Part shown: positions 24,813-32,626 of the stretch, piece by piece
Layout: every line of letters starts with the position of its first letter
Numbering within the stretch: the stretch's first letter is position 1
Source of the DNA: an uncultured Oscillospiraceae bacterium
GTDB taxonomy: Bacteria; Bacillota; Clostridia; Oscillospirales; Oscillospiraceae
Length of the DNA: 64,000 nt
Direction: 5' to 3'
NCBI GenBank assembly: GCA_934659425.1
Contig: CAKUHU010000006.1
Location: forward strand, 1 to 64,000
Notes under the pieces: model-generated
Told to the model about the DNA's origin: nothing
Seen by the model: the letters and a program-made list of their open reading frames with translations, nothing else
The model's database searches: none
Position numbers and translations under genes: made by a program

Positions 24813-25715
24813 ATGTATGACATTCTGATCGTGGGCGGAGGCACTGCCGGCCTCACCGCCGCCATTTATGCCCGCAGGGCGGGCCGGAGTGTGCTTGTGC
24901 TGGAGGGGACCGGATTTGGGGGCCAGATCACCTCAGCCCCCCTGGTCGAGAACTACCCGGGGATCCCGGCTGTCAGCGGCGTGGACTACTCGGAGGCGCT
25001 GGCGGGCCAGGCGCGGGCTTTAGGGGCGGAGACCAAATTTGGAAGGGTCACCGCGGCGGAGCGAGAGGGGGACTGCTTTGTCCTCACTGTCGGGAAAAAA
25101 AGGTACGAGGGGCGCTGCCTCATTCTGGCCACAGGGGCAAAGCACCGGAAACTTGGAGTGGAAGGTGAGGAGGCCATGGTGGGCCGGGGCGTCAGCTATT
25201 GCGCGGTCTGTGACGGCGGATTTTTCACGGGAAAGGATACTGCAGTGGTGGGAGGCGGTGACAGTGCGCTTCAGTCTGCGATTTTCCTTTCGGGGGTCTG
25301 CAAAAGTGTGGCCTTGATCCACCGCAGAGAGCAGTTTCGGGCGCAAAACGCCTATGTGGAGGCGGCCAAGGCGAAGAGGAATATAACCTTTATCATGGAT
25401 GCCCGGGTCAGTGCCCTCCAAGGGGATTCTCTTTTGACAGGGATCACTTTGACACAAGGCGATGGGACCCAGCGGGAGTTGGCTGTTGACGGTCTTTTTG
25501 TGGCGGTGGGTCAAGAGCCGGACAATGTCCCCTTTTCCGGCTTGGCGGAATTGGAAGGCGGATATTTCAAAGCGGGGGAGGACTGCCGGACGATTACCCC
25601 TGGGGTTTTTGTCGCCGGGGACTGCCGTACCAAGGAACTCCGGCAGCTCACTACCGCTGCCGCCGACGGCTCGGTGGCGGCCACCGCCGCCTGCCGCTGG
25701 CTGGATGGACAGTAG
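24813..25715 (+). CDS. trxB: Thioredoxin reductase-like flavoprotein
   Basis: A 300-residue FAD/NAD(P)H-dependent disulfide reductase of the thioredoxin reductase family. FAD binding: DILIVGGGTAGLTAAIYA. Redox disulfide: Cys130-Ala-Val-Cys133 in SYCAVCDGGFF. Nucleotide-binding loop: VVGGGDSALQSAIFLS. FAD C-terminal motif: VFVAGDCRTKELRQLTTAA. I chose ATG 24813, nine bases after GAGGAGG; ATG 24804 abuts that site. It has its own promoter and terminator and no adjacent thioredoxin gene, so it may serve a thioredoxin encoded elsewhere or another disulfide partner. Confidence 0.92.
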   Translation: MYDILIVGGGTAGLTAAIYARRAGRSVLVLEGTGFGGQITSAPLVENYPGIPAVSGVDYSEALAGQARALGAETKFGRVTAAEREGDCFVLTVGKKRYEGRCLILATGAKHRKLGVEGEEAMVGRGVSYCAVCDGGFFTGKDTAVVGGGDSALQSAIFLSGVCKSVALIHRREQFRAQNAYVEAAKAKRNITFIMDARVSALQGDSLLTGITLTQGDGTQRELAVDGLFVAVGQEPDNVPFSGLAELEGGYFKAGEDCRTITPGVFVAGDCRTKELRQLTTAAADGSVAATAACRWLDGQ

Positions 25716-25728
25716 AAGGTTGCATGGA

Positions 25729-25780
25729 TAATAAGGCTCCAGGGCTTCCCATCCGGGAAGCCCTGGAGCCTTATTTTATT
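25729..25780. terminator. Bidirectional terminator
   Basis: AATAAGGCTCCAGGGCTTCC and its complement form a roughly 20-base stem around ATCC at 25729-25775, followed by TTATT. The stop codon of the minus-strand phospholipase-like gene lies inside the distal arm. Confidence 0.85.
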
Positions 25781-26673
25781 AGGAGAGGAAATTTTGGGGG
25801 GACGATGGGGATCACCAAGGCCTGTATTTGGACGAGAGGGGCAGAGGGGGCCTGCCCCATTGGCTGAGGGGATTTTTGATGGCCGCTGAAGGGCCGGTCA
25901 TACCAGCCGCTTAACGCTGCCCGGCCGGAGTGGGGGGAGAAAAACCGCTTTAGCTCCTCTGCGGTGGGGGCCACCTCTTCCTCTAAAAGAGCGCACAGAG
26001 CGTTGACGGCTTGTGCATAGGCGGTGGCGGGTTCCCGGGGCAGAATGGCCCCCCGGATGGGAGCGAGAGGGGGGTACCGTTCACTCGCCCAGCTGGCAAA
26101 GAGGGAGAGCCGTGTCCCGGCCACCCGGGTCTGGAGCCTGCACCAGCGCCGAAAGGAAGCCAGTGCCCTGAAAAATTGCCTGGGCATTACCCCGGGGTAG
26201 GCCACCGGCGTAATGCTCTCATAAAAGGCGGTGTGGAACTGCATAGAGGGGAGGGGCGTGTCATGGAATGGGTCGATGCCGTCTGAGAGCATCAGCCTCC
26301 GGTCCAGCTCTGCCTCCATCCCGGAATGGGATAGCCCGCTGCGGGCCATCTCCTCTTCGATAAACTGGTGGCACCGGCTGTCCAGGGCGAAGTGGCACAG
26401 AAATCCCGCGGCGTAGCTTTCGGCATAGGGCAGATTGTCCGCCACGGCCTGACGCAGCCGCTCTGCCACGGGACGGACGGGGTGTCTGTGCATGGAGACG
26501 CCGATGCTCCGGGGCAGATTGTGGACCAGGGGGCGGTAAAAAAGAAGGGGATCCGGGCCCAGCAGCCCAATCTGAAAGGCTGCCGTCTCCTGTTGGATCC
26601 GGGTGCGGAGAGGGGAGGGCAGCTGGGACAGGACTTGTTCCCCAAAGATGAGGTGGGCATAATAATTGGGCAT
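25771..26673 (-). CDS. Zinc-dependent phospholipase C-like protein
   Basis: A 300-residue protein of the bacterial zinc-dependent phospholipase C-like family. The N-terminus begins MPNYYAHLIFGEQVL with a family His, followed by GLLGPDPLLFYRP (Asp) and FLCHFALDSRCHQFIEEE (two His and Asp that would bind zinc). There is no signal peptide, unlike secreted clostridial toxins, so a cytosolic or non-toxin role is likely. The last residues overlap a terminator hairpin, so the C-terminal tail is probably unconstrained. Substrate unknown. Confidence 0.8.
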   Translation of the reverse strand: MPNYYAHLIFGEQVLSQLPSPLRTRIQQETAAFQIGLLGPDPLLFYRPLVHNLPRSIGVSMHRHPVRPVAERLRQAVADNLPYAESYAAGFLCHFALDSRCHQFIEEEMARSGLSHSGMEAELDRRLMLSDGIDPFHDTPLPSMQFHTAFYESITPVAYPGVMPRQFFRALASFRRWCRLQTRVAGTRLSLFASWASERYPPLAPIRGAILPREPATAYAQAVNALCALLEEEVAPTAEELKRFFSPHSGRAALSGWYDRPFSGHQKSPQPMGQAPSAPLVQIQALVIPIVPPKFPLLIK

Positions 26674-26746
26674 AGGCCAGGGCTCCTTTGCGGCGGGAGT
26701 TCAGCCTGCCTATTATATCAAGTTTGCCGGGTAAAGAGAACCGGAA

Positions 26747-26786
26747 AAATAAGGACCGCCCCGGAGGGCGGCCCTTATTTTGTGTT
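26747..26786 (-). terminator. Terminator of the small membrane protein gene
   Basis: AATAAGGACCGCC and GGCGGCCCTTATTTT form a GC-rich stem with A- and T-runs at its ends, immediately after the stop of the minus-strand gene. Confidence 0.75.
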
Positions 26787-26971
26787 TATTCATCCCAATC
26801 AGCGTAATCATCGTATTCAGAGGGGCGGCAGCAGCATTTGCAGCCCATCTTTTCTCCAATGGCATGAACGCCTTCCATAATCTTGTCCCAGTACGCGATG
26901 ATGCAGCAAGCCGCCGCGGCAGCAGCCAGGCAAAAGCCCACGATCTTCAATACGAAACGGGCGATTTTCAT
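26786..26971 (-). CDS. Small cysteine-rich membrane protein, unknown
   Basis: A 61-residue protein with an N-terminal membrane helix at about residues 6-27 (Ala-rich, AAAAAACCIIAYW), a short amphipathic part, and a cysteine cluster, GCKCCCRPSEY, followed by an acidic tail, DDYADWDE. The cluster could bind metal or be acylated. AAGGAGGCC lies upstream of ATG 26971 and a terminator follows, so this looks like a real single-gene unit. I do not recognise a named family. Confidence 0.6.
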   Translation of the reverse strand: MKIARFVLKIVGFCLAAAAAACCIIAYWDKIMEGVHAIGEKMGCKCCCRPSEYDDYADWDE

Positions 26972-27056
26972 CTTTCCGGGCCTCCTTTTTTAGATGGTCA
27001 CCCATAGTTTACACGACTTTTGAAGAAATTACAATCGTTTATGCCCACTTTTTCCC

Positions 27057-27085
27057 TTGTAATTTTGGCAAAAATAGAATACAAT
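27057..27085 (+). promoter_or_regulatory. Promoter of the asp23-yloV operon
   Basis: TTGTAA (27057-27062), 17-base spacer, TACAAT (27080-27085), 48 bases before the Asp23 start codon. Confidence 0.68.
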
Positions 27086-27132
27086 ATCAAGCATAAAATG
27101 GAAGAGAGTGCTTGCGGAAAGGAAGGGTCTTT

Positions 27133-27483
27133 ATGAAGCTGCAGACCGAAAAGGGTATGATCACCATCAGCAGCGACGTATTCACCAATATCACCGGGGC
27201 CGCCGCCACCAACTGTTATGGTGTGAAGGGCATGGCTGTCCGCTCCACCACAGACGGCCTGGTCCACCTGCTGCGCCGGGAATCTATGGCCAAAGGCGTG
27301 AAGGTGATCTATAACGACGATGCCACGATTTCTCTGGAGCTGCACATCATCGTAGACAATGGGGTCAATTTGATGGCGGTGAGCCGCTCTATCATGAGCG
27401 AAGTAAGATATAATGTCAGCCGGGCCACGGGAGTGACGGTCAAAAGTGTGGATGTCTTTGTGGACTCCATGGTCGTCGGTTGA
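27133..27483 (+). CDS. yloU: Asp23/Gls24 family protein (YloU-like)
   Basis: A 116-residue Asp23/Gls24 protein, a cytosolic or membrane-attached family tied to envelope stress and fatty acid/cell-wall physiology. It starts MKLQTEKGMITISSDVF and has the family core ITGAAATNCYGVKGMAV and the C-terminal SVDVFVDSMVV. ATG 27133 follows GGAAAGGAAGGG. Its TGA lies 18 bases before the YloV-like gene, an association conserved across Firmicutes. Confidence 0.9.
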   Translation: MKLQTEKGMITISSDVFTNITGAAATNCYGVKGMAVRSTTDGLVHLLRRESMAKGVKVIYNDDATISLELHIIVDNGVNLMAVSRSIMSEVRYNVSRATGVTVKSVDVFVDSMVVG

Positions 27484-27500
27484 AAGGAAGGGACATGCAC

Positions 27501-29165
27501 ATGATCAATACCATTGACGGGGCGCTTTTCGCCCGCATGGTCGTTCACGCTTCGGCCTGTATCAACGCCCAGAAACAGCAGATCAACGAGCTCAATGTCT
27601 TCCCGGTGCCCGATGGGGATACCGGCACGAACATGTCCATGACCATTGGCACCGCCGCTGAGGAGATGGGCAAAAAAAGCTTTGCCGCTGTCGGTGACGC
27701 TGCCAACGCCACCGCCAACGCCCTTCTCCGGGGCGCCCGGGGCAACTCCGGCGTGATCCTCTCTCTGCTGTTCCGGGGCTTTGCCAAGGCGGTGAAGGAG
27801 AAGGAGCAGATCGATGGCCGGGATCTGGCCATCGCGTTGGACTTTGGAGTGGCCGCCGCTTATAAGGCGGTGATGAAGCCTGCGGAGGGGACCATTCTCA
27901 CGGTCTCCCGGATGGCGGCCGCTGCGGCCGCCTCCTCCGCCCGGGAGGACCCTGCCGCAGAGCGGGTCTTAGAGGCGGCCATCCAGGAGGGGTTGGTGGC
28001 GCTGGATCACACCACCGAGCAAAATCCCGTGCTGAAAAAGGCGGGCGTGGTGGACTCCGGCGGAAAGGGTTTCCTGGTCATTCTCCAGGGAATGCTGGAC
28101 GAGCTGCGGGGAGAGCCTCTCCCGGAGGGGGCCTCCGTCCCAGAGCCCAAGAAGCGGGAAAAGGCGGACTTTGAGGCCTTCTCTACAGAGGAGATCAAAT
28201 TCGGCTACTGCACAGAGTTTATCTGTTCCCGGGACACCAAAAAGGACCCGGAGGCCCTGCGGGGCTTCCTTTCCGCTCTGGGCGATTCCCTGGTACTGGT
28301 GGATGACGATGACATCATCAAGGTCCATGTCCATACCAACCATCCTGGTAAGGTGTTGGAAGAGGCTCTGACCTATGGTGCCCTTCAGACGGTCAAAGTG
28401 GAGAATATGCGCAACCAGCACAGCGAGATCCTGGAAGAGCACGCCGTCCAAGTACAAGCGCAGATGCAGGAGCAGCCCCAGGAGCGGAAGATCGCCCCGC
28501 CGGAGAAGAAGTACGGCGTGGTGGCGGTGGCGGCCGGAAAGGGGATGGCCGCTGTGTTCCGGGACCTGGGAGTGGACGGTATCATCAGCGGAGGCCAGAC
28601 CATGAACCCCGCCACAGAGGACATCCTCCGGCAGATCGATGCCACCCCTGCGGAAGTGGTGTTTGTCCTGCCCAACAACAAGAACATCATCATGGCGGCC
28701 CAGCAGTGCATTGGCCTGGCAGAGGGCAAGCAGGTGGTGGTCCTGCCCAGTAAGACAGTGCCCCAAGGCATCTCCGCCATGCTGTTGATGGATCCGGAGG
28801 CTGAATTGGAAGCCAACGTGACAGCCATGACAAAGGCCATGGAGGCGGTATCCACCGCTGAGGTGACCTATGCCGCCCGGGATTCCGATTTCGGCGGCTT
28901 TGCCATCAAGCACGGGGACCACATGGCCCTCTTGAACGGCCAGCTCTTTGACACTCAGCGCAATCAGGATAAGCTGCTGAAAAAGCTGGCCAAGGAGGAG
29001 ACCTTCCAAAAGGCCGAGTTTATCAACATCTATTACGGGGAAGATGTGAAGCAAGCTGAGGCGGAAAAGACGCTGAAGATTTTTGCCGACGCGTGTCCGC
29101 AGGCGGAAATCACGCTTCTCTCCGGTGGCCAGCCGGTCTACTATTATATGATCTCGGCGGAGTAA
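27501..29165 (+). CDS. yloV: DAK2-domain fatty acid kinase-like protein (FakA/YloV)
   Basis: A 554-residue protein of the FakA/YloV family. In staphylococci FakA phosphorylates fatty acids that are bound to FakB. The N-terminal DhaL/DAK2 kinase domain has the Mg-ATP motif FPVPDGDTGTNMSMT and RGARGNSGVILS. The middle domain carries DDIIKVHVHTNHPG, and the C-terminal part is DegV-like (VFVLPNNKNIIMAAQQ). Start chosen at ATG 27501, where family homology (MINTIDGALF) begins; ATG 27495 is possible. No FakB gene is in the window. Confidence 0.92.
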   Translation: MINTIDGALFARMVVHASACINAQKQQINELNVFPVPDGDTGTNMSMTIGTAAEEMGKKSFAAVGDAANATANALLRGARGNSGVILSLLFRGFAKAVKEKEQIDGRDLAIALDFGVAAAYKAVMKPAEGTILTVSRMAAAAAASSAREDPAAERVLEAAIQEGLVALDHTTEQNPVLKKAGVVDSGGKGFLVILQGMLDELRGEPLPEGASVPEPKKREKADFEAFSTEEIKFGYCTEFICSRDTKKDPEALRGFLSALGDSLVLVDDDDIIKVHVHTNHPGKVLEEALTYGALQTVKVENMRNQHSEILEEHAVQVQAQMQEQPQERKIAPPEKKYGVVAVAAGKGMAAVFRDLGVDGIISGGQTMNPATEDILRQIDATPAEVVFVLPNNKNIIMAAQQCIGLAEGKQVVVLPSKTVPQGISAMLLMDPEAELEANVTAMTKAMEAVSTAEVTYAARDSDFGGFAIKHGDHMALLNGQLFDTQRNQDKLLKKLAKEETFQKAEFINIYYGEDVKQAEAEKTLKIFADACPQAEITLLSGGQPVYYYMISAE

Positions 29166-29174
29166 ACAAGAATG

Positions 29175-29218
29175 CAGGGGGGCCGGGAGGCCCCCTTGTG
29201 TGTTCTCTTTTAGAAAAA
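29175..29218 (+). terminator. Terminator after yloV
   Basis: GGGGGGCC-GGGA-GGCCCCC hairpin followed by TTGTGTGTTCTCTTTT, 10 bases after the stop codon. The T-run is imperfect, so strength is uncertain. Confidence 0.55.
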
Positions 29219-29345
29219 GCCGCGGCACATCATTGAAAGAAAAAGCAGAGTGGGAAAGAAAAGGCCTTTTATCGGAGAAAAGCCTGCCAGGACAGCCTTT
29301 TCTCGGAGGGGCCGTTTGAGTGTATCGTAAAGAGGCGAATATCAA

Positions 29346-30197
29346 ATGCTTGGCATCATCGACGTGGGCGGCGGCATGCGGGGATCTTTTACCGCTGGCA
29401 TTTACGACTATATTTCCGATCAGGGGATCCAGCCCTTTGACTACCTGCTGGGAGTGTCGGCGGGCAGTGGGAATATGATCTCTTATCTGGCTGGCCAGAG
29501 GGGGCGCAACCTTCGCTTCTATCTGGACTACACGTTCCGGCCGCAGTATATGTCTATCCGGAACTTTGTCCGCACCGGCTCCTACATTGATTTAGACTAT
29601 CCATATACGGTCCTCTCCGGACCGGAGGGCGAGGATCCGGTGGATTTGGCGGCCTTCAACGCCAGTACAGCCCGGTATGAGGCGGTGGTGACCGATGCCG
29701 CCACTGGGGAGCCGGTATATTATGACAAAACGGAGCTGACCGGGGGTAATTTCGATGTGATCAAGGCCTCCTGCGCGGTCCCCGGGGTCTGTCGGCCTTA
29801 TCCGGTCCACGGAAGGCCCGGCTTTGACGGCGGCGTGGCCGATCCGGTGCCCTACCGCCGGGCCTTGGCCCAGGGCTGCGACCGGATCGTGGTGCTCCTC
29901 ACTCGGCCGGCGGAGTATGTCCGGCCGCCGCTGGACCACCAGCGGGCCATGGAGCGGATGCTCCGCCGCTGGCCCAACGCCTTTGCTGCGCTGAAGCGGC
30001 GCTATGTTCGTTATAACCAGGATGTGGCTGCGGTCAAGGAGCTGGAAAGGGAGAACAGGGCCCTTTTGGTGGCCCCTTCGGATATTGGAGGGATGTCCAC
30101 GCTGACCCGGGACCGGGCTGCTGTGCAGAGGCTCTACGATATGGGCTATCAGGAAGGCCCTAAGATCATGGAATTCGTGAAAGGCGGAGAGACTTGA
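29346..30197 (+). CDS. Patatin-like phospholipase
   Basis: A 283-residue patatin-family acyl hydrolase. Oxyanion loop: DVGGGMRGSFTAG. Nucleophile: GVSAGSGN (G-x-S-x-G). Catalytic Asp: FDGGVADPVPYRRAL (D-G-G). No signal peptide or membrane segment is visible, so it is probably cytosolic or peripherally membrane-bound. The substrate is likely a phospholipid or other acyl lipid. It stands alone between the yloUV operon and proS, about 180 bases after the former. Confidence 0.9.
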   Translation: MLGIIDVGGGMRGSFTAGIYDYISDQGIQPFDYLLGVSAGSGNMISYLAGQRGRNLRFYLDYTFRPQYMSIRNFVRTGSYIDLDYPYTVLSGPEGEDPVDLAAFNASTARYEAVVTDAATGEPVYYDKTELTGGNFDVIKASCAVPGVCRPYPVHGRPGFDGGVADPVPYRRALAQGCDRIVVLLTRPAEYVRPPLDHQRAMERMLRRWPNAFAALKRRYVRYNQDVAAVKELERENRALLVAPSDIGGMSTLTRDRAAVQRLYDMGYQEGPKIMEFVKGGET

Positions 30198-30220
30198 CTT
30201 TCCTCTTCGCTTTGCGTACA
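30192..30220 (+). promoter_or_regulatory. Promoter of proS
   Basis: TTGACT (30192-30197), 17-base spacer, TACAAT (30215-30220). The -35 box overlaps the stop codon of the patatin-like gene. Confidence 0.75.
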
Positions 30221-30257
30221 ATGAAAACCGACTTTTACCAACAAAGGATGAGGAGAT

Positions 30258-31697
30258 ATGGCACAGGAAAAGAAACAGGTAGAACAGATCACGGATATGG
30301 AGGTGGACTTTGCCCAGTGGTTTACTGATGTCTGCCGCAAGGCGGAGCTCATCGACTACACCAGCGTGAAGGGCATGTTCATATACCGTCCCTATGGATA
30401 TGCCATCTGGGAAAATATTCAGCGCCTGATGGACCAAAAGTTCAAAGAAACAGGGCACGAGAACGTATATCTGCCAGTCCTCATTCCGGAATCTCTGCTT
30501 CAAAAAGAGAAGGACCATGTGGAGGGCTTTGCCCCCGAATGCGCCTGGATCACCATGGGGGGCAACGACAAGTTGGAGGAGCGGCTGTGTGTCCGCCCCA
30601 CCTCTGAGACCCTGTTTTGTGAGCACTATTCCCACATCATCCACTCTTGGCGGGACCTGCCTAAGCTTTATAACCAGTGGTGCTCCGTCCTCCGCTGGGA
30701 GAAGACCTCCCGCCCCTTCCTCCGTCACCGGGAATTTTTGTGGCAGGAGGGGCATACCATGCACGCCACGGAGGAGGAGGCCCGGGCTGAGACGCAGCAA
30801 ATGCTGAACATCTACGCCGACTTCTGTGTCAATGTGCTGGCCATGCCTGTGGTGAAGGGCCGCAAGACCGACAAGGAAAAGTTCAATGGTGCGGAGGAGA
30901 CCTACACCGTGGAGTGCATGATGCACGACAAGAAGGCCCTTCAGGCAGGTACCTCCCACTATTTTGGAGATGGCTTTGCCCGCGCCTTTGACATCACCTA
31001 CACCGGAAAGGATAACCAGTCCCACTATCCACATCAGACCTCCTGGGGGGCATCTACCCGGCTCATCGGCGGCATCATTATGACCCACGGCGACAACAAC
31101 GGTCTGGTGTTGCCTCCCCGCGTCGCCCCCACCCAGGTCATCGTGATCCCTGTGGCCCAGCATAAGGAAGGGGTCATTGAGGCCAACCGAAATGTGATGG
31201 AACGGCTGAAGAAGGCGGGTTTCCGGGTGAAGATGGACGATTCCGACCAGTCTGCCGGCTGGAAGTTCGCGGAGTATGAGATGAAGGGCGTGCCCCTCCG
31301 GCTGGAGCTGGGCCCCAAGGATATGGAGAAGAACCAGTGCGTCCTGGTCCGCCGGGATTCCGGCGAAAAGGTCTTCGCCTCCCTGGACGGCATTGAGGAG
31401 ACGGTGTGCAGACTGCTGGACGAGATCCACGACGGTCTCTATGCCAAGGCGCTGAAGAATCTGGAGGAGAACGTCTATCCCTGCGCCACGCTGCAAGAGG
31501 TCAAAGAGAAGATACAGGAGCGGGGCGGTTTTGCCAAGACCATGTGGTGCGGCGATTTGGAGTGCGAACTGAAAATGAAGGAGGAGGCGGGGGTCACCTC
31601 CCGCTGTATCCCCTTTGAGCAGGAGCACCTGGGCGACACCTGCGCCTGCTGCGGCAAACCGGCCAAGCAGATGGTGTATTGGGGCGTGGCGTACTGA
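30258..31697 (+). CDS. proS: Prolyl-tRNA synthetase (short, archaeal-type)
   Basis: A 479-residue class II prolyl-tRNA synthetase of the archaeal/eukaryote-like form, without the ~180-residue editing insertion of the bacterial form. Motif 2: [20 protein letters not shown]. Motif 3: [19 protein letters not shown]. It has an anticodon-binding domain and the C-terminal zinc-like domain (CGDLECELK and [10 protein letters not shown]), ending in tyrosine as typical. ATG 30258 follows AGGAGA. Monocistronic, with promoter and terminator. Confidence 0.95.
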   Translation: MAQEKKQVEQITDMEVDFAQWFTDVCRKAELIDYTSVKGMFIYRPYGYAIWENIQRLMDQKFKETGHENVYLPVLIPESLLQKEKDHVEGFAPECAWITMGGNDKLEERLCVRPTSETLFCEHYSHIIHSWRDLPKLYNQWCSVLRWEKTSRPFLRHREFLWQEGHTMHATEEEARAETQQMLNIYADFCVNVLAMPVVKGRKTDKEKFNGAEETYTVECMMHDKKALQAGTSHYFGDGFARAFDITYTGKDNQSHYPHQTSWGASTRLIGGIIMTHGDNNGLVLPPRVAPTQVIVIPVAQHKEGVIEANRNVMERLKKAGFRVKMDDSDQSAGWKFAEYEMKGVPLRLELGPKDMEKNQCVLVRRDSGEKVFASLDGIEETVCRLLDEIHDGLYAKALKNLEENVYPCATLQEVKEKIQERGGFAKTMWCGDLECELKMKEEAGVTSRCIPFEQEHLGDTCACCGKPAKQMVYWGVAY

Positions 31698-31711
31698 GTT
31701 TTCCGAGGGAG

Positions 31712-31751
31712 AAAAACCCCGGGGCATGTGGCTGCATGCCCCGGGTTTTTA
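31712..31751 (+). terminator. Terminator after proS
   Basis: AAAAACCCCGGGGCATG and CATGCCCCGGGTTTTT form a strong stem with a T-run, 15 bases after the stop. Confidence 0.9.
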
Positions 31752-31856
31752 ATGTCCATATCACGGAATGAAAAAATTTCAAAATGAAAATATTTTACAA
31801 GACGTCTCTTGCCGCAGGTGGTAACATGAGGGAGGTATGGAGGACAAATATATGAA

Positions 31857-32273
31857 AAAGCGGTTCGGACGATAGCCTGAGAATAAAGGCCTGCCGGTTT
31901 GAGGGGATCATACAGCCCATTCCAAATCATTTCCATGAGCACTATGTGATCGGGATGATCGAGAGGGGGGACGCCTGTTGCTGTGCAAAGGCAGGGAATG
32001 TACCGTTAGGAGGGGAGCCATCTGCTGTTCCATCCGGGGGACAACCATGCCTGCGCCCGGAGTGACGGGGGAGAGCTGGATTACCGGGACATCTATATCT
32101 CTCAAGGGGCCGTGTTGGACTTGGATGAGATGGATGAGAAGATCACGCCGCTGTCAGGGCGGGGAATCGTTTTTACGCGGCGGGGGCTGTTTTTGTCAGA
32201 GAGTAAGCCGGGAGAGAAGAGAAAACAGAAAAATGGAACGGCGGATAAAGAAGCGGGTACCCCGGCAGCATGA
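31857..32273 (+). pseudogene. Broken AraC-family regulator (N-terminal cupin part)
   Basis: Three frames together spell the ligand-binding cupin half of an AraC-type regulator. First, ACRFEGIIQPIPNHFHEHYV up to MIERGD. After a shift near 31975, LLCKGRECTVRRG. After a second shift near 32015, LFHPGDNHACA, then GGELDYRDIYISQGAVLDLD, to a stop at 32271. The C-terminal helix-turn-helix domain is absent and no intact start is seen, so it cannot work as a regulator. The rest of the 31.75-32.34 kb gap contains nothing else I recognise. Confidence 0.7.
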
Positions 32274-32343
32274 TCGCGGCGCTGATAGAAACACCATGTC
32301 TGCAAGGGCAGGCGGGCTTTTCCGCAAACTGCAAAATTTTTTG

Positions 32344-32372
32344 TTGCCTTTTTTGCCGGATAGAGTTATAAT
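32344..32372 (+). promoter_or_regulatory. Promoter of the aro operon
   Basis: TTGCCT (32344-32349), 17-base spacer, TATAAT (32367-32372). It gives a leader RNA of about 250 bases before aroF. Confidence 0.75.
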
Positions 32373-32404
32373 AATTTCAATCATTCCAAAGTGAGGGCAA
32401 AACA

Positions 32405-32503
32405 ATGGGTCAGACCATCCTCACAACTGCATCCTTTTTTACCTACTTTAGCCAGGCTCGATTTATGGGCGCTGGCTATTTTGGCGTGGGCGAAAAAGGA
32501 TGA
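32405..32503 (+). CDS. Phe/Tyr-rich leader peptide of the aro operon
   Basis: A 32-codon frame with a GTGAGGG ribosome site eight bases before its ATG. It encodes five Phe and two Tyr, including the runs SFFTYFSQARF and GAGYFGVG. It lies between the operon promoter and a rho-independent terminator in front of DAHP synthase. This is the signature of a ribosome-mediated attenuation leader that senses charged tRNA-Phe and tRNA-Tyr. The peptide itself is presumably only a sensor. Confidence 0.78.
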   Translation: MGQTILTTASFFTYFSQARFMGAGYFGVGEKG

Positions 32504-32593
32504 ACGAAATGAGTAGGTCCGATGGGGATCGGACATGATTTCCCGCATATGGAAGGGGCTCATTGATGTTCATCATCAATGAGCCCCTTTTTT
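32430..32593 (+). promoter_or_regulatory. Transcription attenuator of the aro operon
   Basis: Segment 1, CATCCTTTTT (32430-32439), within the leader Phe codons, is an exact complement of segment 2, AAAAAGGATG (32493-32502), at the leader stop. Just after it, AATGAG (32508-32513) can pair with CTCATT (32559-32564) in the 5' arm of the terminator. GTCCGAT/ATCGGAC (32517-32534) forms a small hairpin between. The terminator is a perfect 16-base stem, AAGGGGCTCATTGATG, with its complement (32553-32589), then TTTT. A stalled ribosome would free segment 2 to block the terminator; the exact switch is inference. Confidence 0.72.
32553..32593 (+). terminator. Attenuator terminator before aroF
   Basis: Perfect 16-base stem (arms 32553-32568 and 32574-32589), loop TTCAT, then a T-run, 34 bases before the aroF start. 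Its place inside the leader makes it a regulatory terminator. Confidence 0.88.
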
Positions 32594-32626
32594 CATGCAA
32601 ATTGAAAAGAAAAGGAAGGAAAAATT

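Noticed and set aside
29592..31727. 711-codon minus-strand frame opposite the patatin-like gene and proS
   Set aside because: It spans two well-supported plus-strand genes and their terminator/promoter, with His/Gly/Leu-rich shadow composition and no recognisable domain.
32376..32626. T-box riboswitch in the aro leader
   Set aside because: The conserved T-box antiterminator sequence (AGGGTGGNACCGCG-like) is absent, while a Phe/Tyr-rich leader peptide is present, favouring ribosome-mediated attenuation.
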